Assembly (NCBI GenBank): GCA_001914785.1
Contig: MNDE01000082.1
Span: 1 to 37,288 of the forward strand
Direction: 5' to 3'
DNA from: Acidobacteria bacterium 13_2_20CM_57_17
Lineage (GTDB): Bacteria > Acidobacteriota > Terriglobia > Acidiferrales > UBA7541
DNA length: 37,288 nt
Position numbers and translations under genes: made by a program. The notes under the pieces were generated by a model. The model worked only from the letters and a program-made list of their open reading frames with translations, ran no database searches and was not told the DNA's origin. This document shows positions 30,657 to 37,288 of this stretch, piece by piece. The stretch's first letter is position 1; every line of letters begins with the position of its first letter.

Positions 30657-33600
30657 ATGCCCTCTTGGTTCCGTGAAATGTCTCGTGCCTTCTTTCTCTT
30701 TCTGGTATTTCTGCCCATTCCTTCGTTGTACTCGGCTCCTTTGCCTTCTTTGAGTGGCGTGCTGCGCGACGCTGGAGGAAATCCAGTTGGCAAGGCCACG
30801 GTCAAGTTGATTGCAGCAGACAGCAAACAGGAGTACTCCGCGACGACTTCTGCGAGTGGCCAGTTTTCGTTCACTGGAATCGCGGCGGGCAGCCACACGC
30901 TCACGGTAAACCCGGGGAACAGAATATGGACTGCAGTCGATCCGGTAACTATCAAAGAGGAAACAACAGTCACTGCGGAAGTTCGACTGCCGGTAGAGGG
31001 GCAAATACTTCGCGTGACGCTCGCTCAGAACACAGCTTCTCCCCAGGCGAGTGGAGGCGAACATCTCTCGACGGGCGAGGTCTCCAGTTTGCCGCTGAAT
31101 GAGCGGGACTTCAGCAAGCTCCTGCTGCTGGCCGCCGGCACCATGACGGACACCAACGGCGCGGCCAATTTCACGCAACAATTTGCGGTGAACGGTCAGC
31201 GAGGATCGGCTGCCGTGTTTGCCATGGATGGGGCAGACACCACCGATCCGGAACTCGGCGGGGCGACGTTCTCAAACTTTAACGTCGATGCCATTCAGGA
31301 AGTGCAATCCAGTTCCGGCGTCATGCCGGCGGACACAGGACACGGCGCGGCGGGATTCACGAACGTGATCACCAAGTCCGGAAGCGAACAAGTGCATGGA
31401 AGCGTGTTTGAGTTTGTGCGCAATGCTTCTTTCGACGCGCGAAATTTCTTCGATCACAAGAGCGACTTGGACACACGGCGCCTCCCGCCGTTTGCGCGAA
31501 ATGAATTTGGCGTGACCAACGGCGGGCCGCTCTTCGTTCCGCACATTTACGACGGACGCGACAAGACATTTTACTTTGCGGAGTATCAGGGGTTCCGGCA
31601 AGTTCTGGGGACAACGCAGGTATTCCCTGTGCCGACGCTGGCGGAGAAGCAGGGAATCGACACAACCACTTTTCCCGGCGACACGCTAACGGTTCCGGTC
31701 AGCAGCAAGGTCGCGGCATTGCTGGCGAGCTATCCCTTGCCGAACGATCCTCAAGGGGCATTCGGGGCGCGCACCTATGCCACGTCTTCCAAGGTTGCCA
31801 CCCGAACGGATCAAGCCTCGCTGCGGGTCGACCATCGCCTCTCGGAAAAAGCCACGCTATTTCTGCGTGCAAGCCGCAACCAGGTCACCGGGCCGACAAC
31901 AAACCCGGATCAAACCGCGCTTGATCCCGATTTTGGCGTGAAGTTCCTCGATCACCAACGAAACGCGGCAATAAAATATTCCCGCGCGGCGACTCCACGC
32001 TTCAGCTATCAAACGACTATTGGCTACATTAGGAGCACTCCTCTTTTCCTCACCAGCAACCAGACGCAGCCCGCCATCGCCTTTGGCGACGGTCTTTTTC
32101 AGGGTTTCAATTCCGCGGACGGATCCGTATTCGGTTCCTATGGAAACGTTTATCAGTTCAAAGAAGACATGGTTTACGGGCGCGGCTCGCATTCCTTCAA
32201 ATGGGGCGCGGAGCTGCGCTTCAACCGCGATACCACGATTTTTGGAACGAATCCCGACGGGCAGTACACCTTTGGGGGAGGCGCCGCGTATTCTCCCGCC
32301 CTGATTCCGTCGGCCAGCGGCCAGAATGATATTCATCCAGGAGACAAGTTGCCGGATTCATTGACCGGGCTACTGACTGCGACGCCTTATTCCTTCACGG
32401 TGACTGCGGCCGCGAGCCGGACCCCCAAAGGAAATAAGTTTGACGAAGCGGCTGTCCGCCGCGAAGCCTACAATTTTTATTTCCAGGATACGTGGAAAGC
32501 CACGGCGCAAATAAGCATCAATTATGGATTTCGCTACGAAACGAACAGCCGGATCCATGAAGCGAAACACCGCACGTCGCTGGCACTCCCTGTCGGGCCC
32601 AACGGAGAGCCAGCAGGATATTTGACTCCCGGCGCGACGCAGATCTACGTGTACAATCCGCAGCCTGCTTATGCCATGGACTGGAGCGGATGGGGCCCGC
32701 GGCTGTCTGTGGATTTCGGACTGACCAAACACACGACGCTCCACGCCGGCGGCGCGGTCACCACCATTCTTCCCAACCTCTGGCTGCAGAACTATGTCAC
32801 CGGCGCATTTCCCTTCGTGTTTCAGCCCTTGCTGATAGCGCAGCCCGGCTCTCCGCTGAATTTTCAGGATTCTGTTGCTACCCTCAGCCTTCCTCCGGTC
32901 TATACCACGCAGGGTGGGCTGCTGTTTGCGTCTGGAAGCAGCAGCAATGTTCCCGCGAACACGCCGATGGACGTGCAGCGATTTCAAAACGATTTGGCGG
33001 CGCTCACTCCCGGCAATCAGGTGCAATTATTCACGGCGATCAGCTTCGATGCACGTTTTCACAACGGGTATATCGCCACGCAAACGCTGGGGATCGATCA
33101 TGAAATCGGTAGCGTCAAGCTGAGCGCTTCGTATGTGGGCACCGCTGGAGTCCACCTTGCCAGCGTGCTCTCACCGAATGGTTACGGAGGAGCGGAGCCG
33201 GCCTTCGCGCCTTACACGCAATTCAATTCAGCCGGGCAAGCTATCGGAGGATTCGGTCCTGAATCGGTGATGAGCTCTGGAGCGCATTCCAGCTATCACG
33301 CGCTCCAAACGAGCGCCAGCCAGAACAATTCCCGCGCAGGCCTCAGCTTCCAGGCCAGCTACACGTTTTCCAAGAGTATTGATGACACCAGCGCAGTGCC
33401 GGGGGGGATTTCCGGAAGTCCCGGCGTGATTTTGCAGACCTTGCCACAGGATCCCTTAAATCCAAGCGTCGACAAGGGGCCTTCCACTTTCGACGTGACG
33501 CACGTTTTCACGCTGAGCCTGATCCAATCCTTGCCGTTGGAACGCGTGCGCTTTCTTCAGGCGCTGGGTAAGAAATTTACCAGAGGCTGGCAGGTCTTGA

Positions 33601-34085
33601 ACATTACGACGCTGACGAGCGGGTCTCCCTTCACGGTGTATTCCGGAGTCCAGCAAACCGGAATAGGCTTGGGCGGGACGGATCGCCCCGATCCTCTTGC
33701 CATGCCGATATTTTCCACGAGCCGCGCGGTTCGAGAGGACTACTTCGGCTTGGGCAAAGCAAACAGCTCGCTTTTCTCAATCCCAATCAACGTCCCTGGC
33801 GGGACCGGGCCATTCCATGGCCGCTTCGGCATTCTCGGCCGCGACACGTTTCGCGGTCCAGGCTTCCGCGATTTTGACCTGGCGCTGATCAAAGACACCG
33901 CGTTTGGTCACCGAGGAAAAGGGGAGTTCGCTGTGTTGCAATTTCGGGCAGAGTTGTTCAATATTTTCAACGAAGTGAATTTTGGTTTACCTTCCAACAT
34001 CGTGCTGGGGAGCGGCTTTGGTGTCATCAGCAGGACGGCTGGGCCTTCGCGCCAGATTCAGTTCTCTCTCAAACTGAACTATTGA
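30657..34085 (+). CDS. TonB-dependent receptor-like outer-membrane protein with carboxypeptidase-regulatory-like N-terminal domain (Oar-like)
   Basis: 1142 aa; signal peptide MSRAFFLFLVFLPIPSLYSA (possible start 30678), CarboxypepD_reg-like domain, plug-like region and beta-rich C-terminus ending in QIQFSLKLNY. Confidence 0.88.
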   Translation: MPSWFREMSRAFFLFLVFLPIPSLYSAPLPSLSGVLRDAGGNPVGKATVKLIAADSKQEYSATTSASGQFSFTGIAAGSHTLTVNPGNRIWTAVDPVTIKEETTVTAEVRLPVEGQILRVTLAQNTASPQASGGEHLSTGEVSSLPLNERDFSKLLLLAAGTMTDTNGAANFTQQFAVNGQRGSAAVFAMDGADTTDPELGGATFSNFNVDAIQEVQSSSGVMPADTGHGAAGFTNVITKSGSEQVHGSVFEFVRNASFDARNFFDHKSDLDTRRLPPFARNEFGVTNGGPLFVPHIYDGRDKTFYFAEYQGFRQVLGTTQVFPVPTLAEKQGIDTTTFPGDTLTVPVSSKVAALLASYPLPNDPQGAFGARTYATSSKVATRTDQASLRVDHRLSEKATLFLRASRNQVTGPTTNPDQTALDPDFGVKFLDHQRNAAIKYSRAATPRFSYQTTIGYIRSTPLFLTSNQTQPAIAFGDGLFQGFNSADGSVFGSYGNVYQFKEDMVYGRGSHSFKWGAELRFNRDTTIFGTNPDGQYTFGGGAAYSPALIPSASGQNDIHPGDKLPDSLTGLLTATPYSFTVTAAASRTPKGNKFDEAAVRREAYNFYFQDTWKATAQISINYGFRYETNSRIHEAKHRTSLALPVGPNGEPAGYLTPGATQIYVYNPQPAYAMDWSGWGPRLSVDFGLTKHTTLHAGGAVTTILPNLWLQNYVTGAFPFVFQPLLIAQPGSPLNFQDSVATLSLPPVYTTQGGLLFASGSSSNVPANTPMDVQRFQNDLAALTPGNQVQLFTAISFDARFHNGYIATQTLGIDHEIGSVKLSASYVGTAGVHLASVLSPNGYGGAEPAFAPYTQFNSAGQAIGGFGPESVMSSGAHSSYHALQTSASQNNSRAGLSFQASYTFSKSIDDTSAVPGGISGSPGVILQTLPQDPLNPSVDKGPSTFDVTHVFTLSLIQSLPLERVRFLQALGKKFTRGWQVLNITTLTSGSPFTVYSGVQQTGIGLGGTDRPDPLAMPIFSTSRAVREDYFGLGKANSSLFSIPINVPGGTGPFHGRFGILGRDTFRGPGFRDFDLALIKDTAFGHRGKGEFAVLQFRAELFNIFNEVNFGLPSNIVLGSGFGVISRTAGPSRQIQFSLKLNY

Positions 34086-34182
34086 CCTTCAAATGGAGTT
34101 AGGGTCTTGACCGCGGCCTCCTTTTGGGGGTAGCTTCACGCGTAAATTCCCGCATTCCTGTTTTGCTGTAAGGAGGCAACGC

Positions 34183-34740
34183 ATGGTTTCTCTCACGGCA
34201 CTTTTGCTGCCCATCCTGCTTTCGGCCGTCGTCGTGTTCGTGGCCAGTTCGATCATTCATATGGTGCTGAAGTATCACGTTAGCGACTACCGGCAGCTTC
34301 CCGCGGAGGACAAACTTCTTGCCACTTTGCGACCGGCCGGTTTGACTCCGGGCCTCTATCATTTCCCTTTTTGCTCCCATAAGGACATGAGTTCGCCCGC
34401 CATGCAGGAAAAATTCAAGCAAGGGCCAGTCGGGTTTCTAACCCTGTATCCCAATGGCCCAGTGGCCATGCCCAAGTTCCTCGGCATGTGGTTCGCCTAT
34501 TGCCTACTCGTCGGCGTCTTTGTCGCCTATCTCACGGGACGCACAGTGATGCCGAGCGCGCCGTATCTGGCGGTGTTTCGCGTCGCCGGCACTGCCGCGT
34601 TTTTAGCCTTCGGGTTGGGACCTTTGGTCAACAGCATCTGGAAAGGGCAGTCCTGGAGCATGACGCTCAAGGAAGCGTTTGATGGGCTCGTCTACAGTTT
34701 GCTGACGGCGGGCACGTTCGGCTGGCTCTGGCCGCGGTAG
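34183..34740 (+). CDS. Conserved hypothetical membrane protein
   Basis: 185 aa; about four TM helices; ATG after AAGGAGG (gtaaggaggcaacgcATG). Confidence 0.75.
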   Translation: MVSLTALLLPILLSAVVVFVASSIIHMVLKYHVSDYRQLPAEDKLLATLRPAGLTPGLYHFPFCSHKDMSSPAMQEKFKQGPVGFLTLYPNGPVAMPKFLGMWFAYCLLVGVFVAYLTGRTVMPSAPYLAVFRVAGTAAFLAFGLGPLVNSIWKGQSWSMTLKEAFDGLVYSLLTAGTFGWLWPR

Positions 34741-34788
34741 GGCCGTCTAACGTGGTCCTGGACTGTTACTCGCGAGTCGTTTCCTTCT

Positions 34789-35181
34789 TCACGCCGATCG
34801 GAGCACGAATACGGTGTGCTGGCGATTCCGGAACTTCGCGAAGAAATCCAGCAACTGTTTCCACGGGAAATATTTTTTGTTGAGCAGTCGCACTCCGCGC
34901 GCGTCTTCTTCGCCGGTTACGATTTGCGCCTGCGCATCGACCCAGTCACCGAGCACTTTGCCGCGCATGTCGCACGGCGCGATCTTTACGCGCGGATTGT
35001 TGCGAATGCGTTTGACTTTTCCGGAAACGCCGATCGTGTAGACATATAGCCTGGCATCATTCGAATCGAGGCTCGACGACGAATCGGCCGCAAACCATAC
35101 CGGCGTTTTCACGCCCGTGCCATCCTTCTTGAAAGTTTCGAGGTTGAGATACTTGTGCCCGGCAAATGCCGCAAACCCCAT
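34789..35181 (-). CDS. PPOX-class (pyridoxamine 5'-phosphate oxidase-fold) F420/flavin-dependent family protein
   Basis: 130 aa; KKDGTGVKTPVWFAAD, LYVYTIGVSGKVKRIRNNPRVKIAPCDMRGKVLG is typical of the family; start uncertain. Confidence 0.78.
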   Translation of the reverse strand: MGFAAFAGHKYLNLETFKKDGTGVKTPVWFAADSSSSLDSNDARLYVYTIGVSGKVKRIRNNPRVKIAPCDMRGKVLGDWVDAQAQIVTGEEDARGVRLLNKKYFPWKQLLDFFAKFRNRQHTVFVLRSA

Positions 35182-35251
35182 CGCCTTGCTCCCGCTCTCG
35201 CAGACCCTCGCGACAGCTATTCGATGCGTGCCATTTTACACGGGTCACAAA

Positions 35252-35290
35252 CGCAAAGGGCGCTCCGATGCTGCCGGAACGCCCTTTGCG
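35252..35290 (-). terminator. Strong hairpin downstream of the VOC gene, probable terminator
   Basis: On the minus strand CGCAAAGGGCG-T-TCCG-GCAGCAT-CGGA-G-CGCCCTTTGCG then TTTGTG; 11 bp + wobble + 4 bp stem, 7-nt loop. Confidence 0.6.
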
Positions 35291-35306
35291 CCGCGTCGCC
35301 CAAGTT

Positions 35307-35672
35307 TCATTTTGCGTTCTTGTCTGCTTGCATCACCCCGAAAAGATTTCCCTCGGTATCCTCGAGATATGCGAAATAGCCAACCGTGGGGATCGGAGTT
35401 TTCGGCATGACTAGCTTGCCGCCCGCGCTCTGCACCGTTTTCACAGCGGCGTCGACAGAGTCCACGCCGATCGTGTTGGTGGTTGTCTTTACCTCCGTAT
35501 TTTTCATGAGGCCGCCGTTGATTCCAGGGGTTCCTTCCGCTCCGGTGTTCACCAGCCAATAGTCCGTCGGACCGGGCCATTTCTCAATCTTCCAGCCGAA
35601 GGCTTTGCGGTAAAAATCGGCAGCGCGTTCGGGATTACTCGCCGGTATTTCAAAATGGACGACTCGAGACAT
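35307..35672 (-). CDS. VOC family (glyoxalase/bleomycin-resistance fold) protein
   Basis: ATG at 35672 with upstream AGGAGG; MSRVVHFEIPASNPERAADFYRKAFGWKIEKW...GYFAYLEDTEGNLFGVMQ. Confidence 0.88.
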   Translation of the reverse strand: MSRVVHFEIPASNPERAADFYRKAFGWKIEKWPGPTDYWLVNTGAEGTPGINGGLMKNTEVKTTTNTIGVDSVDAAVKTVQSAGGKLVMPKTPIPTVGYFAYLEDTEGNLFGVMQADKNAK

Positions 35673-35727
35673 AGTTTTCCTCCTAAAATTGATCGAACGA
35701 AGTTCTTGTACTATTTTCCTGGCTCGT

Positions 35728-36081
35728 CTAGTGGGTTGCCGCCGGAGTTGGCACCGCGCCGTAACGCTGCGTGGCGTAACCCACAATCAATCCGACGATG
35801 CTGCCAGGCAAAATGATTTCGAAATAGTAGCCGTGCTGCAAATAGGCGACGATGAACGCGAGCACAAATCCCACAGCCAGACCGAACAGAATGCCGAGCG
35901 GCACGGAATTCACCTTGCGCGCGAAAATGCCGGCCGCTACTCCAGCAATCAATCCCTTGATCGTCGAGCCGAAGATGATGCCCACCAATTGCGCTCGCAC
36001 AGCGGGAGTGAACCAGGCTGACCCGCCGTCAATAGCGCCGAGCACGGCACCGAGCAGGAGCCCCAGGAGCACTTTGTTCAT
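35728..36081 (-). CDS. Small Gly-rich membrane protein of unknown function
   Basis: 117 aa; upstream GGAGG; repeated hydrophobic glycine-zipper-like segments. Confidence 0.75.
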   Translation of the reverse strand: MNKVLLGLLLGAVLGAIDGGSAWFTPAVRAQLVGIIFGSTIKGLIAGVAAGIFARKVNSVPLGILFGLAVGFVLAFIVAYLQHGYYFEIILPGSIVGLIVGYATQRYGAVPTPAATH

Positions 36082-36150
36082 CGCGATCCTCCGATCGAAT
36101 TCCCATTGCTTCTATGGTTCTATACAACAAACTCTGGATTTCCTTTAAGC

Positions 36151-37188
36151 CTATCTGTGAAGAAAAAGCAGAATCAGGACGCGCATCGCCAAGTACGCTG
36201 CAACCAACAAGATAAAGAAGCGATAGCGCCGGTAAGAGCGCCCGGCCTTCTCCAGAAGGGTCTCTTTGTGGGCGCCGACAGCGAGCCCGTCCAGGTAGCG
36301 CGAAATGTCCAGAGCCATCTCTTGAACATCGGGATAGCGCTCTGCCGGAGACGCGGCGGTTGCCTTTGCACAGATGGCTGACAGTGATTTGTCGATGCGG
36401 ACTGCTCCTGGCGTAGAGCCTCTTTCCCGGTTGCCGGTAAGAATGAATCGCAGCAGGGCGCCGAGGGAAAAAATGTCGCTCCGAGCGTCCACGAGTTCCA
36501 CGTCACCGCGAGCTTGTTCGGGGGACATGTAACCAGGCGTGCCCAGGATGGTGCCATGTCCGGTCACGACGGAGACTTCCGTGGAATCGCCCGAAAGTGC
36601 AGATTGTTTTGGTTTCTCGAAAATTGTCGCATCGGGATCGGCGGCGCGAGTGGTCTTCGAGTCGCCGGAACGCAGAATTTTTGCCAGGCCCCAGTCCATC
36701 ACCAGGACTTCGCCGAATGGACCGACCATGATATTCGCGGGCTTCAGGTCGCGGTGAAGAACGCCGCGCGCATGGGCGAATGCAACCGCATCGCAAATGC
36801 GAAGGAACAGACGCAAGCGGTCAGGAATCGAAGTTACGCTCACGATGTACTTGTCGAGGCGCTGGCCTTCGACAAATTTCATGGTGTAGAAGACGCGGCC
36901 ATCGGCGAGCGTTCCCACATCGTGAACGGGGACAATGCCAGGATGCTCGAGAGCAGCCAGTACGCGAGCTTCGCGGACAAGACGATTGGCGAGGTCGCCG
37001 TCTGTTCCCGGAACGTCGAGTACCTTCAAGGCCACGCGCCGCTGAAGATTCTCGTCTTCCGCGGCGTACACAACGCCCATGCCACCGCGCGCAATGCGTT
37101 CCAGCAAGCGATACCGCGTGCCGGCGAGATCGGGGGCCTCTGTGCCTTCGCGTAAACGTTCGAGAGCGCTGTCGGAAAGGAACTTCAT
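36151..37188 (-). CDS. Serine/threonine protein kinase with C-terminal TM helix
   Basis: MKFLSDSALERL...RYRLLERIARGGMGVVYAAEDENLQRRVALKVL; GVLHRDLKPANIMVG; DWGLAKI; GTPGYMSPEQARG; C-terminal FFILLVAAYLAMRVLILLF. Confidence 0.92.
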   Translation of the reverse strand: MKFLSDSALERLREGTEAPDLAGTRYRLLERIARGGMGVVYAAEDENLQRRVALKVLDVPGTDGDLANRLVREARVLAALEHPGIVPVHDVGTLADGRVFYTMKFVEGQRLDKYIVSVTSIPDRLRLFLRICDAVAFAHARGVLHRDLKPANIMVGPFGEVLVMDWGLAKILRSGDSKTTRAADPDATIFEKPKQSALSGDSTEVSVVTGHGTILGTPGYMSPEQARGDVELVDARSDIFSLGALLRFILTGNRERGSTPGAVRIDKSLSAICAKATAASPAERYPDVQEMALDISRYLDGLAVGAHKETLLEKAGRSYRRYRFFILLVAAYLAMRVLILLFLHR

Positions 37189-37288
37189 TGCGCGTCCCAG
37201 CCAAAAGCGGCGCGCGCTTCGCGCTGGAATTCCTCTTCGCTGCCGCAAAGTTCGCGCAGACGGTCGAGAGCGATCTTTCGAAATTCGC
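37185..37288 (-). CDS. 3' end of an unidentified CDS upstream of and overlapping the kinase gene (partial)
   Basis: Open frame to the window edge: EFRKIALDRLRELCGSEEEFQREARAAFGWDAQ*, stop overlapping the kinase start as ATGA. Confidence 0.55.
   Translation of the reverse strand, partial: EFRKIALDRLRELCGSEEEFQREARAAFGWDAQ

Overview
The window is GC-rich chromosomal DNA. Its gene content (alternative complex III plus caa3 oxidase, an Oar-like TonB receptor, PEGA and TPR proteins, a Ser/Thr kinase) suggests Acidobacteriota; this is inferred from content only, with no search run. Positions 68-12837 hold one dense respiratory operon: ActA, ActB, ActC, ActD, ActE, ActF, a small single-TM protein of unknown function, SCO, then caa3 oxidase subunits II (with fused cytochrome c), I, III and IV. 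Next come a minus-strand TPR protein (13198-14730) and a compact plus-strand pyrimidine/hydantoin module (14898-20110): beta-ureidopropionase-like nitrilase, NCS1 permease, LLM-class flavin/F420 oxidoreductase, dihydropyrimidinase. After that are a rhomboid-TPR protein (minus), uvrA, two unlisted short ORFs, a deoxyhypusine-synthase-like protein, a CPBP protease, mtnA, a PEGA protein (minus), and a divergent oligopeptidase B-like / TonB-receptor-like pair. The right end holds small membrane, PPOX, VOC and kinase genes. No rRNA, tRNA, CRISPR array or intact transposase gene was recognised. The observations most worth checking are: (1) an AT-rich block with a near-consensus promoter and serial hairpins before the dihydropyrimidinase, containing a 44-codon ORF; (2) two GTAG-footed REP-like palindromes inserted in operons; (3) two Cys-containing microprotein ORFs behind uvrA; (4) a DHS-like gene near mtnA; (5) the uncharacterised protein inside the ACIII operon; (6) a pyrimidine module with an LLM oxidoreductase but no recognisable dihydropyrimidine dehydrogenase.
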